The notes under the pieces are model-generated. The model searched no databases. It saw only the letters and a list, made by a program, of their open reading frames with translations, and had not been told where the DNA came from. Below are positions 54,312 through 62,496 of a stretch of 64,000 bases of DNA, in pieces. This stretch comes from Flavobacteriaceae bacterium PS02338 (GTDB taxonomy: Bacteria > Bacteroidota > Bacteroidia > Sphingobacteriales > Sphingobacteriaceae). The stretch is taken from contig JASCOD010000012.1 in the NCBI GenBank assembly GCA_029959615.1, positions 1 to 64,000 on the forward strand. The letters are read 5' to 3'. The position numbers and the translations under genes were made by a program. How positions within the stretch are numbered: the first letter of the stretch is position 1; each line of letters begins with the position of its first letter.

Positions 54312-54703
54312 TTTTCGGTGAGTTTGGAGATGAGTATAAGCAATCGGTCAACCTTTGCATCCACGGTCTTATACAGGTCTGCTACTTTCATTATATAATA
54401 TGCCCTTTGGATGCCTGCCTTATCGGTGTTGAAACTGCGTGTGATCTGGTTGATGTTGATGCCGATGGCCTTTAGTTCCCTGCGGATAGTGGCCAGTTCT
54501 TCCATCGGGGCGTTCAAGGTAATATCGGTATAGAATAGGTTTATCCTTTTGCCCGCCAGTATCCTGCGCACGATTTCTGCAATGGTCTGGCAGTTGCTTT
54601 CGGCCCGGAGCTTTTCCAGCTTGTTGTACTGCGTCTGGCTTACCCTTACGATCAGGTTATGGCTCAATATCTCGGTTTCGTCTTCCAGCTTTTTTCTTGG
54701 CAT
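54296..54703 (-). CDS. mobA: Relaxosome accessory protein MobA (MobC-like fold)
   Basis: 135 residues. An N-terminal ribbon-helix-helix-type segment (HNLIVRVSQTQYNKLEKLRA) is followed by the relaxosome motif (ELKAIGININQITRSFN). It binds near oriT and helps the relaxase encoded next. It overlaps mobB by 16 bases, and its ATG faces the candidate oriT. Confidence 0.88.
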   Translation of the reverse strand: MPRKKLEDETEILSHNLIVRVSQTQYNKLEKLRAESNCQTIAEIVRRILAGKRINLFYTDITLNAPMEELATIRRELKAIGININQITRSFNTDKAGIQRAYYIMKVADLYKTVDAKVDRLLILISKLTEKWLQG

Positions 54704-54729
54704 GTTGCATCAGTTGATAGACGTTCCAG

Positions 54730-54806
54730 GATTTGCGAGTTCCGAGCAAATCCCCCGACCTCAAGGGCGGCAAGATTTTTTTCGCGCATGCGAAAATACA
54801 TCTTGC
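54730..54806. other. Candidate origin of transfer (oriT)
   Basis: Two inverted repeats stand directly upstream of mobA: GATTTGC/GCAAATC at 54730-54736 and 54746-54752, and a nested pair GCAAGAT/ATCTTGC at 54770-54776 and 54800-54806 with inner arms TTTTCGC/GCGAAAA (54779-54785, 54790-54796). Nested inverted repeats beside the accessory and relaxase genes are the usual form of oriT. The nick site is not identified. Confidence 0.55.
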
Positions 54807-54915
54807 GAAACACAGGGGTGTTTAAGATGCACCCAGTCGGTCGGTGTTTTGGAACGATCTTTTGTGGTTAAATCAATGTTGGTTTCTCAGAATAATGGCA
54901 GTGAAAAAGTGGTGA

Positions 54916-55083
54916 TTACTGCTTTTTGTTTGCGGTGTTCCCGAGTTGGTCTGGTGGGACAAATGACCGTAACAGCTGCCTTATCTTTTGGCGTGGCTGT
55001 TGGCGGATATTTTTTATCTTTAGATAGGGAGTGCCGTTGAACTTACGGCCGTGGGGCGTGGGTACTTTTTTGATCTTGTTCAT
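54916..55083 (-). CDS. Small basic ORF inside the left direct repeat
   Basis: About 55 residues from the ATG ending at 55083 (MNKIKKVPTPHGRKFNGTPY), strongly basic. The corresponding protein in the right repeat is still readable (TPHERKLNGIPKPKIQNIRS) but two missing bases put it out of frame with its ATG. The relation suggests a real coding sequence at some time. Function unknown; it could also be a spurious ORF in a functional DNA repeat. Confidence 0.4.
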   Translation of the reverse strand: MNKIKKVPTPHGRKFNGTPYLKIKNIRQQPRQKIRQLLRSFVPPDQLGNTANKKQ

Positions 55084-55146
55084 TGCTGTACGCTTTTGTT
55101 TCTTCAAAAGTGCACAGGATGGTTCTGGACTGATGGGTCACGTTGG
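54972..55146. repeat. Left copy of the imperfect direct repeat flanking the SPARSA cargo
   Basis: This segment aligns with 60357-60527. The best-kept parts are CTTTTTTGATCTTGTTCAT/CTTTTTGATCTTGTTCAT, GTTTCTTCAAAAGTGCACAG (identical) and GATGGGTCACGTTGG (identical). Similarity stops right after GTTGG. It starts the cargo segment that ends at the second copy. Confidence 0.75.
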
Positions 55147-55178
55147 GTTAGACCAATTGAAATTTATATCTTTAACTT

Positions 55179-55598
55179 ATGACATTACAGGAAAAACTCG
55201 AACAAAGCACGGAATTTTTGTTTTTTAAATCTAGGGATATAGCAAAAGAGCCTGACATGTGTGGCTTAAAATCCAGTAATCCAATTATTACAGGTAACGC
55301 TTTTCAGGAATTGCTTAATATCACAGAAAAGGGATTTGTGCGTATTAGTTTCTATGTTCTGGGCAATAGTTTAAGATTGATTATCAACGATATTAAAAAC
55401 AATCATCTTGTCACGATAAACAATCTTAGAATTAGTAACGATCATTTAGATAATCTAAAAGAAGCATATAAAATGCATCCTAATTTTTCAATGGGATTAG
55501 CCATCTTTATATTCACGAATGGACAGTTACAGATTTATCCAATCTCTGAAAGAGAGGCATTGTTGTCAATTAAGAGCTGGGAAATACTGGATCTTTAA
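55179..55598 (+). CDS. Hypothetical 139-residue protein, convergent with the SPARSA operon
   Basis: The product starts MTLQEKLEQSTEFLFFKSRD and is a mixed alpha/beta protein (VRISFYVLGNSLRLIINDIK, NFSMGLAIFIFTNGQLQIYP) without signal or membrane segment. Its last four bases overlap the end of the opposite-strand membrane-protein gene. It lies 32 bases inside the left repeat, so it belongs to the same cargo. Family not recognised. Confidence 0.65.
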   Translation: MTLQEKLEQSTEFLFFKSRDIAKEPDMCGLKSSNPIITGNAFQELLNITEKGFVRISFYVLGNSLRLIINDIKNNHLVTINNLRISNDHLDNLKEAYKMHPNFSMGLAIFIFTNGQLQIYPISEREALLSIKSWEILDL

Positions 55599-56437
55599 TT
55601 TGGTCTTAGATAATGTTCGACGTCATTTTTTCCAATTTCTGCTCGGCTTCTTAATCTATATTCACTTTTAAGGATTGCATAATCATAAAGATATTCAGGG
55701 GCTTCTCCTGGGTTCTGGGGAAGTACCGTCGGGAGAAAATAAAATTGGTCTTGAGGTTTAACCGCTTCTAAAAACTGCTTTATTAGATAACCTTCTTTAA
55801 AGTCAAGGGTGTTGCAGAAAATCATTTGAGTAAAAAGCTTTTGCTGTCTTTTACCATATTTTGAAAGCTGGTTTTTCTTTGCCTCAGCCTCGAATATTCG
55901 ATCAATGATTTTTCGTCCTGGGTTACTATATATGTAGGTTGTGTATTTCTCATCAGGTTCAATTACGAATGAAACAACTATTGTATTTTCATCGTCAATG
56001 CTACTATCCCAATTCCAACTCATTAGATAATTGAAAAATCTCATCGCATAGTCCCGATTCTGAAAAGATGGCCCCATATAACTTAAAGGTTCGATAGCCT
56101 TATTATGGGAAACTAAAAACCCATTGGTTTTCCATTGTGAGTAATCAATATCAAAATCTGGAAATGGTAAACTTACAAACGTGGTGTATTCGAATACAGT
56201 CCTTTCAAAAAACTGCTCGATTAAAAATAGTAATATCGATAATGACAAACTTATATACCACTCATCTATTGAGATTATACTAGTTGCTATGCCGATGAAA
56301 GTAAGAATCCGCAAAGTCCATTTAACTAGTTTTTCAAACCGTTCGTGTATCGTAAGTACAGGAAGAAAGTTCTTCCATTCTAAACGTATCAAACTACTTA
56401 GTTCGACTTTTATTTTATTTTTAATCGTGATTTTCAT
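55595..56437 (-). CDS. Two-helix membrane protein, fourth gene of the SPARSA operon
   Basis: 280 residues. A basic N-terminus is followed by two close membrane helices (about 40-72: WTLRILTFIGIATSIISID and WYISLSLSILLFLIEQFF) and a long soluble C-terminal domain (residues 85-280) with FDIDYSQWKTNGFLVSHNKA and KRQQKLFTQMIFCNTLDFKE. It starts 2 bases after the HNH stop, so it is part of the same operon. The family is not recognised. The topology resembles two-helix effectors of other defence systems, which is only suggestive. Confidence 0.7.
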   Translation of the reverse strand: MKITIKNKIKVELSSLIRLEWKNFLPVLTIHERFEKLVKWTLRILTFIGIATSIISIDEWYISLSLSILLFLIEQFFERTVFEYTTFVSLPFPDFDIDYSQWKTNGFLVSHNKAIEPLSYMGPSFQNRDYAMRFFNYLMSWNWDSSIDDENTIVVSFVIEPDEKYTTYIYSNPGRKIIDRIFEAEAKKNQLSKYGKRQQKLFTQMIFCNTLDFKEGYLIKQFLEAVKPQDQFYFLPTVLPQNPGEAPEYLYDYAILKSEYRLRSRAEIGKNDVEHYLRPN

Positions 56438-56439
56438 CC

Positions 56440-57030
56440 TTATATTTTTAGAAATTCCTTTCTATGTAAGTTAACATGGCAGGCTCGACAAAGGGCTTGT
56501 AGGTCCTCTAGCGGTTCGTTATAAAGATTATCATATCTTAAATGGTGTATGTCTAAGGCTGGTTTAGTTTTGCAAAGTTGACACAGATTATTATCTCGGG
56601 TTAGTACCAATGTTCTTTTTGCTTTCCACTCATCAGACTGAAGATAGGCATGGTATTTATAAGCGTTAGTATTTTTGTAATTAGCATGCCTGAGACTTTC
56701 ATAAATCATATTACTTTCTTCTCTCTTTTCAGCTTTCCATTCTTCAAATCGATCTTGATTAAAATTACCTCTTATTCGCTCGCTATAATCTTTTGATTTT
56801 AGAGGTTTAGTTTTTTCGGCACCGCCACAAGTTAGACATTGGTGATATAAAGCATACCTATCATGGTCATACCTGATAATGGCCGTAATAGGGAACGGTT
56901 TACGACAACAATCTTCAATACGTGTATGCGTGGAATGATTACAACCCTGACATTCATAAATATCATGATAGGGATATGTTTGATCTATCTTTAATCTACC
57001 ACTTCCACATTTTTTACAATTATAGACCAT
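56440..57030 (-). CDS. HNH endonuclease with N-terminal zinc ribbon, third gene of the SPARSA operon
   Basis: 196 residues. Zinc-ribbon pairs are CKKC (5-8), CQGC (27-30) and CLTC (65-68). The HNH core is complete: CQLC at 150-153, IHHLRYDNLY with His162 and His163, and CRACH at 181-185. It should cut nucleic acid. The ATG shares one base with the Argonaute TAA stop, which strongly suggests coupled translation. HNH genes are not part of the standard two-gene SPARSA system, so this may be an added nuclease or a chance passenger. Confidence 0.85.
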   Translation of the reverse strand: MVYNCKKCGSGRLKIDQTYPYHDIYECQGCNHSTHTRIEDCCRKPFPITAIIRYDHDRYALYHQCLTCGGAEKTKPLKSKDYSERIRGNFNQDRFEEWKAEKREESNMIYESLRHANYKNTNAYKYHAYLQSDEWKAKRTLVLTRDNNLCQLCKTKPALDIHHLRYDNLYNEPLEDLQALCRACHVNLHRKEFLKI

Positions 57031-58430
57031 TACATAAAATATCTAAACTCATATGGTTTATTGATCAGCTTGTTCATCCTTTTTATGGTGGTAGCTAAGG
57101 ATTGTGCATACCCTAATGTGACAGGTAAACGATCATACAATGCATCATGGTTCCAGTTCATTTTTGTAAGCCCTAGTATCGCCTGACAATTTCTATCCCA
57201 TCCTCCGTCACCAGCGAACCGCCTAATCAATATTGGTGATGGGATGTTTTTGCCCTCCTTGAAAAAGTTCTTGCTGTTGAGTACAACGTTTCCTTGAGTC
57301 CATAGCAGTACCTCTTGAGGTCCTATCTGAAAGTATGTGCCTCTATTCAGCGGAAAATTGTCGGCCCCTTTAACTCCTGATCTATCAACGTAGTGAATTC
57401 CCCTCCAATTGGTATCCTGAACTATTTGCAAGAGCTCTAAATTAATATTACCAGGAATAGCGTCGAAAGCTCCATCGATCTCACTTTTAGTAAAATGAGT
57501 CGTCTTGTGGACAATTAATCTTTCTGGCCTTCTACCCGCGTGCTTTCGTTGGTAAAGCTCTAGGCTCCTTGACATTAGCTTTCTCATTTCTGCCCTAGAT
57601 AAGAAAGGATTTTCACCTACTCTTGTTTCGATTTCAGTGGCATCATAGGCTACAAATTCCAATCCAGTTCCGTCAGCATCAAAAACCTGACTACAACATG
57701 TTGTAAAATCAAATTGATTGGTGTTTGGATTAAGCCTTGTTGCATAACTAAGGCCAATAAAAGCTGAGTTTTGGTCGATTGACGATAATTTCCAAGGAAT
57801 ACCGCCGGCCTTTACATACAATGCGATAGATAGTCGCCACATTACGCTGCATCTACACTTGTATTTTATTGCACTACTTTCTCTTAAAACCTGACTTGCT
57901 ACATTTTGCATTGCTGTCGTTGCTTTGATAAAATCATGTAAGTCAAATCCAGTGTTTGAATCATCAAATCCTGCCGACCAGTATTCAGGCAAATAGATCA
58001 TTAGGACATCATAGTCCAAAATCCGTTTAGCCATTTCTCTTATTGCTGCACTAATTGCTTCGCTTAACGTGATATATGGTTCGACACCCTCCTTGAAAAC
58101 ATTCTCTGTCCTTAAAGATATTGAAAGGTTTTCTTGGACCAGTTCAACTTTCGTTTTAAATATAGCCTCTACTCCGGTGAATTCTTCCAAATAGGCCGCT
58201 CTTTCCTTTGGTGCATGTACGGAATGGAGTTCGCGAACAAGGTTTTCAAGTATATTATAAGAGCCTTCTGGATATATGGCAGCAACTCTTATTTTTCTGA
58301 TTGGATTTAATCTGCTTGAATATGGATTGAAAGATTTCAAGCCTCGTAGGGGATGAATGTCTTGCGTATTTGACAAAGCTTCAAAGCTAAGTTTAGGTTC
58401 TGGTATAACTTGATATGCTGGGAATTCCAT
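57030..58430 (-). CDS. Short prokaryotic Argonaute (MID-PIWI), SPARSA type
   Basis: 466 residues, the usual length of short Argonautes that have only MID and PIWI domains. The PIWI core shows SSIDQNSAFIGLSYATRLNP and RPERLIVHKTTHFTKSEIDG. Where catalytic Argonautes have an Asp in the GxD strand, this has GLS, so slicing activity is probably lost, as in the family. In SPARSA systems the protein loads a guide and, on meeting target DNA, activates the SIR2-APAZ partner. It starts one base after the SIR2-APAZ stop. Confidence 0.9.
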   Translation of the reverse strand: MEFPAYQVIPEPKLSFEALSNTQDIHPLRGLKSFNPYSSRLNPIRKIRVAAIYPEGSYNILENLVRELHSVHAPKERAAYLEEFTGVEAIFKTKVELVQENLSISLRTENVFKEGVEPYITLSEAISAAIREMAKRILDYDVLMIYLPEYWSAGFDDSNTGFDLHDFIKATTAMQNVASQVLRESSAIKYKCRCSVMWRLSIALYVKAGGIPWKLSSIDQNSAFIGLSYATRLNPNTNQFDFTTCCSQVFDADGTGLEFVAYDATEIETRVGENPFLSRAEMRKLMSRSLELYQRKHAGRRPERLIVHKTTHFTKSEIDGAFDAIPGNINLELLQIVQDTNWRGIHYVDRSGVKGADNFPLNRGTYFQIGPQEVLLWTQGNVVLNSKNFFKEGKNIPSPILIRRFAGDGGWDRNCQAILGLTKMNWNHDALYDRLPVTLGYAQSLATTIKRMNKLINKPYEFRYFM

Positions 58431-58431
58431 T

Positions 58432-60165
58432 TTAGTTTATTCTAGTGAACGCAGTGCTTCGTGAAAGTGTGAATGAAGCATTTATACCTGCAATTGGTCT
58501 TTGATATGCAGTAATCGTTATTTCCTTATTTGATCCAAAAAAGACGTCGAGCCAACTGTTTAAAAGAGAGTCATATTTTTGGTTATACCATCTTGCTGTG
58601 AATTCTTTTACAAATGGGGCAACCAGTTTACTTTCGGACCGTTCGGATGCCTTGGATGCTATCACCGTTGGAGTGAGTACCAATAAAGGTTTCGACAATA
58701 CATATTGTATATTTATTTCAAGTGCTACAACCCATGTTAATTTTGACCTTGGTACAATGCCAGAAATAGTTGTTAATACCGATTTGAGAGGATTAAAGAT
58801 GGGGTCGGAAAGCTTTTTTGGATCGGGAAATATGAAATGGCGATCCCTACGCTTTGATGACCTGAGGGGTTTTCCATCTACAAGAGCCTTCTGCAGACAT
58901 GTCGTGATTAATCCCTTCATTGCAGAGTCATCATACATCAGGTCTTTTTCGGTCACTTGGAAAAGTCCAGTATCATATTCTCCATAATCTTTAAATGTGT
59001 TTTTGAAATCGTCATCTGGTCCAAAACCGACAATGCCAGTTTGTTTTCTGATTGCTAATATTTTGGAGCCGCTTTTTGTGATATTTTCTTTAACATCCTT
59101 AGTGTTACCAGCATTACACTTGTATAATCTTGCTGTCGCGGGATACTCCAAAATAGGTATTGCGTTTAATCTGAGCAAGGGGTATTTCTTGCCTACATCT
59201 GGTAGTGGTTGATTATTTATTCTATGGTAATGTTGGTTGAGGCTTTCAAAATCGTCATTTGAAATATTGTCAAAGCCTTTTATTATATCTGCCCAAGCGG
59301 TATCAAAAGTTTCTATTTCAATGATTTCAGCTTGTTTTCCATTCATTTTCGCCTCATCTATCAGAGATTGAACTTCTGGTAGTGGTTGGCTTCCCGACCT
59401 TATAAACCAAAAAAGACCATTTGAGAACGAACTGGTTTTTTTTACAGATTCATGTAGGACATCCATTATCGATTTATCACGACCACTATATCCCATTACG
59501 CAAAGTCCGTTGGTATCTAGCGAAATGGATAAAATATCTCTCAATCTCTTGTCTTGATTTTGGAGTTCCTCTGTGGTATTTTTGATCTTGTCTGAAAAAT
59601 AGTCTCCGTGCAGTTTAACGATTAGTGGGCGTTTTCCTGTTTGGAAAAACTTTATCCCGTTATCTCCACTGTCTAAGTCCGCTGCATACCAGCTTTCCAG
59701 TTTTTGAAAATTGGAACTTGCAATATTCTCAAATGCTTTATCAAAATTTGTCGTGAATATTAAATTGAGGTGGCTATTCTTCATCAATACGCCCATGACC
59801 TTGTGTCCGTACGTAAGTTGCATACCGGAAGTCTGTTTAGCAATATAGTCGCTACGATCTCTGGGCGATGAAAATGCCCGTTCAAAATAATAAGAGTATT
59901 CTTCAGAACTATCAAAAGCCGGACAATTCCCTTGCGTGTCAAAATAGTTCTGGATTTGTTCCCTAATGCCTATGTCCGTTAGATTGCTAAATAGATGCAA
60001 AGGATATGATTGTTCGGCACAATATATTCTTCTTTTGAAATCCCAGGTTAGATCGTAGGCCGAGGGAACTCCTGCAGACACCGAACTTCCTGCGCCAAAG
60101 AGCCATGCCAAACTACTTGCCCTTAAGGGATAAAATTTGACGAATTCTGATAAAGGTATTGCCAA
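58432..60165 (-). CDS. SIR2-APAZ protein (NADase partner of short Argonaute)
   Basis: 577 residues. The SIR2 fold is marked by GAGSSVSAGVPSA (24-36), TTNFD (138-142), KLHGDYF (184-190) and GYSGRDKSIMD (225-235). The C-terminal half (about 290-577) is the APAZ region that binds the Argonaute, with LRLNAIPILEYPATARLYKC and KLTWVVALEINIQYVLSKPL. In SPARSA, activation makes the SIR2 part degrade NAD+ and stops the infected cell. It is the first gene of the operon; the promoter should lie in 60166-60356. Confidence 0.9.
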   Translation of the reverse strand: MAIPLSEFVKFYPLRASSLAWLFGAGSSVSAGVPSAYDLTWDFKRRIYCAEQSYPLHLFSNLTDIGIREQIQNYFDTQGNCPAFDSSEEYSYYFERAFSSPRDRSDYIAKQTSGMQLTYGHKVMGVLMKNSHLNLIFTTNFDKAFENIASSNFQKLESWYAADLDSGDNGIKFFQTGKRPLIVKLHGDYFSDKIKNTTEELQNQDKRLRDILSISLDTNGLCVMGYSGRDKSIMDVLHESVKKTSSFSNGLFWFIRSGSQPLPEVQSLIDEAKMNGKQAEIIEIETFDTAWADIIKGFDNISNDDFESLNQHYHRINNQPLPDVGKKYPLLRLNAIPILEYPATARLYKCNAGNTKDVKENITKSGSKILAIRKQTGIVGFGPDDDFKNTFKDYGEYDTGLFQVTEKDLMYDDSAMKGLITTCLQKALVDGKPLRSSKRRDRHFIFPDPKKLSDPIFNPLKSVLTTISGIVPRSKLTWVVALEINIQYVLSKPLLVLTPTVIASKASERSESKLVAPFVKEFTARWYNQKYDSLLNSWLDVFFGSNKEITITAYQRPIAGINASFTLSRSTAFTRIN

Positions 60166-60356
60166 TGAGAAAGTTTATAGATGGTTAAACACATTTTAAT
60201 TCTGCAAGTTAACATAGAATTCTCTAAAATTTATTCGGCTTATAATTCAACTTTTCAACATATTAACCAATAATAAAATATCAATAAGTAAAAGTTACAA
60301 TTTACCGCTTCCAATTCGCAGTATTTTGGCTTGTCCTAATCGAATAATTAAGGGAA

Positions 60357-60527
60357 ACAGTTGTCTTATTTTTTGAGGTGACGGGCTACGGATATTTTGT
60401 ATCTTGGGTTTTGGAATGCCATTGAGTTTTCGTTCGTGGGGTGTGGTACTTTTTGATCTTGTTCATGGCTGTACGCTTGTTTCTTCAAAAGTGCACAGGA
60501 TGGTTCGGGGCTGATGGGTCACGTTGG
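60357..60527. repeat. Right copy of the imperfect direct repeat flanking the SPARSA cargo
   Basis: Matches 54972-55146 in the same orientation, with indels. It fills most of the 377-bp gap between the SIR2-APAZ start and the ImmA/IrrE stop. The rest (60166-60356) is AT-rich and should hold the SIR2-APAZ promoter. The short ORF of the left copy is frameshifted here. Confidence 0.75.
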
Positions 60528-60542
60528 CATATACCGATAGGA

Positions 60543-61385
60543 TTACCTCATTCTCTTTTCATGTTTCCATACTACGCTCAAGACTGTAGTGTTTGACAGA
60601 TAGTAACATTTCTCTCGTATCTGCTCATTATGTTCAATATTAAAATCTTTAAACCAATCATCAGGGAACATCGGTTGTTGGTCTGTATACTGTTTGCCAG
60701 TGGCAAAATATTCACCGACTGCCGAAGTTTTCGGAACGGGAGCACCCTTGGCTGGAAGATATTTATATTTGAAGTCCTCCGACACCATTTTCCATTCGAT
60801 AAGCCCATTCTTTGACATAACAATCATCATTGGAAAGAGATTGAGCTCGAAATATCTAAATATAACCGATGAAACACTGGTCTGGAAGTATTTTGCTAAG
60901 TCGTCAATCAATCTTGCATCAAGTGGCCTAGAGAAACATTGCTTCCTGAAAACCTTTGAAGGCATTAACAGGCAAGAAGCAAAAAAATCAGCTTCACGTT
61001 CCACGGGATTTTTTGCAACTAAGCCATTAAAAGAAGGATGGGACGGGGTTCTGCCGTTTTTAAGCGAATTCCTATGTTCATCGATAAAATAATGGCCCAA
61101 TTCATGGGCGAAGGTGTACCTTGCTCTAGCCGTATCCCTTTCTTTTAATCTGCTTAGGTTGATATAAATATGAAATGCTCCAGAATGATGCTCTAACATC
61201 CCATCGAAACAATCCTTGTAATGGTTATAGGAATACGTGATGCCTTGATCATCGGCAATTGACTCTGGGCATATGGGTTTTCCATCAAAGTGGTTAAGGG
61301 CAATCACCTCTGCAAGGTCTGCAATTTCTGCTTTCCTATAAGAAAGCATCCTGTTTTCACTCAGTTTCTTTATTCCGACGTCCAT
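60543..61385 (-). CDS. ImmA/IrrE-type metallopeptidase
   Basis: 280 residues. The zinc site is HELGH (His94, Glu95, His98) with the downstream acidic ligand in VEREADFFASCLLMP (Glu131 region), the ImmA/IrrE (DUF955) pattern. The C-terminal half holds a further sensing or substrate domain. Family members cut regulator proteins in response to DNA damage or phage signals. The start overlaps the 122-residue gene by 29 bases, so its substrate may be that protein or the sigma factor. Confidence 0.88.
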   Translation of the reverse strand: MDVGIKKLSENRMLSYRKAEIADLAEVIALNHFDGKPICPESIADDQGITYSYNHYKDCFDGMLEHHSGAFHIYINLSRLKERDTARARYTFAHELGHYFIDEHRNSLKNGRTPSHPSFNGLVAKNPVEREADFFASCLLMPSKVFRKQCFSRPLDARLIDDLAKYFQTSVSSVIFRYFELNLFPMMIVMSKNGLIEWKMVSEDFKYKYLPAKGAPVPKTSAVGEYFATGKQYTDQQPMFPDDWFKDFNIEHNEQIREKCYYLSNTTVLSVVWKHEKRMR

Positions 61386-61725
61386 TTTCTGCAGCCTTCC
61401 TGTCCATATTCATTTGATTTTTCACCTCATCGTCAATTGTTCCGCCTTCCCTGGCCGCTTGGGCCAGATTTATGTCAACCTCTTGATCGGTCGATGAGTT
61501 GAAATCGGTTTTTACGGAAAGCATCCCTTGCTTTAAAATCGCAATAGGATCATCTAATTCATCGGGGACAACGACGTTGGTTTTATTAAATTTTTCGATA
61601 AGATAATCCAGTTCCTCTTCAGTTTCGGGGAAGTCATATCCAGCTTTTTTTAGTGAATCCTTTAAAGAGTCATTAAATTCCGGGTCATCCTTTTCGTTTA
61701 AGTAATCGTTATATATAGGTTGCAT
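61357..61725 (-). CDS. Acidic 122-residue protein between sigma factor and protease
   Basis: The product MQPIYNDYLNEKDDPEFNDS is strongly acidic over the first 60 residues, with a probable helix around DFPETEEELDYLIEKFNKT, and Asn/Lys-rich and unstructured at its end (NMDRKAAENGRRNKETE). No DNA-binding motif is seen. It starts 3 bases after the sigma-like gene and overlaps the protease gene. An anti-sigma role that the protease removes is a reasonable hypothesis. Confidence 0.65.
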   Translation of the reverse strand: MQPIYNDYLNEKDDPEFNDSLKDSLKKAGYDFPETEEELDYLIEKFNKTNVVVPDELDDPIAILKQGMLSVKTDFNSSTDQEVDINLAQAAREGGTIDDEVKNQMNMDRKAAENGRRNKETE

Positions 61726-61728
61726 GAT

Positions 61729-62394
61729 CTATTTTTTATAGTTGTTTTCCAAAAAGGTCTTCACTATTTTATTTGTTCGGGATATTATCGTTCTGATGTT
61801 TTCCTTTGTTGTATTATATCTCAGGGCGAGATCGTCTAACACATCATCTGGCATATTTTTGGCCTGCGATTTTTCTCCCTTTTCATAAAATATCCAATAG
61901 GTTCGAAGAATATCTCTGTCCCGATCTTTTGGTATCTGCTCAAAAGCCTTGCCGACAATTTCTTCGGAATACGAATATTTTGACTGTGAAATGCTCGATT
62001 TAACCATTGACTTGTACATCATCTCTTCCTCAACCTTTTTAGTTGTCTTTATAAATTGAGCCTTATACTCGGTTTTGGCAATAGTCGTCAGCCATCCCAT
62101 GATCTTCTTTTTGACAATTTCCTCATCCTTTTCCGAACAATTGAATGATTCGCAATACTGAAATACATTTAGTAACACATTATTAAAAATCACTTTTATC
62201 AGTTCCTTGCTATTGGGATGGTTGGAACACGTTCGCTCTATTAAAAAATATAAGAATTTCTTGTATCGTCTGTGGAACTCCGTGAAGGATGCATGGGAGC
62301 TTTCTACATCATCCTTCATTGACATAATCACCAGCAGATCTGCATCTGTTTCGGCGACCATAGGGAATTTTTCGACCTTTTTTACTATTTCCAT
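61729..62394 (-). CDS. Sigma-70-like factor, divergent from the CBASS genes
   Basis: 221 residues from the ATG ending at 62394 (MEIVKKVEKFPMVAETDADL); the frame extends upstream to 62433 into a palindrome. A region 2-like part (FTEFHRRYKKFLYFLIERTC and ELIKVIFNNVLLNVFQYCES) and a region 4-like C-terminus (PDDVLDDLALRYNTTKENIR then TIISRTNKIVKTFL) are visible. It is first in the set with the acidic protein and the ImmA/IrrE protease and faces the CBASS genes across about 100 bases. Confidence 0.75.
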   Translation of the reverse strand: MEIVKKVEKFPMVAETDADLLVIMSMKDDVESSHASFTEFHRRYKKFLYFLIERTCSNHPNSKELIKVIFNNVLLNVFQYCESFNCSEKDEEIVKKKIMGWLTTIAKTEYKAQFIKTTKKVEEEMMYKSMVKSSISQSKYSYSEEIVGKAFEQIPKDRDRDILRTYWIFYEKGEKSQAKNMPDDVLDDLALRYNTTKENIRTIISRTNKIVKTFLENNYKK

Positions 62395-62423
62395 ATAGTT
62401 CGTTTCCACTAATATAAGAAAAG

Positions 62424-62449
62424 ACCGTGACAAAGAAGTTTGTCACGGT
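62424..62449. promoter_or_regulatory. 11-bp-arm palindrome between the sigma-like and NUDIX genes
   Basis: ACCGTGACAAA at 62424-62434 and TTTGTCACGGT at 62439-62449 are exact inverted arms around GAAG. It lies in the divergent promoter region and could be an operator for both operons or a leader hairpin. Confidence 0.65.
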
Positions 62450-62496
62450 TCCTACTTATTATTATGAAGGCCCCTAAAACAGCCTGATGATAATTT

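Noticed and set aside
57030..58430. Catalytically active long Argonaute
   Set aside because: Length of 466 residues, absence of N and PAZ regions and loss of the first catalytic Asp all indicate a short, inactive Argonaute.
60357..60527. Second functional copy of the small basic ORF
   Set aside because: Two missing bases put the conserved codons out of frame with the ATG, so it is not intact.
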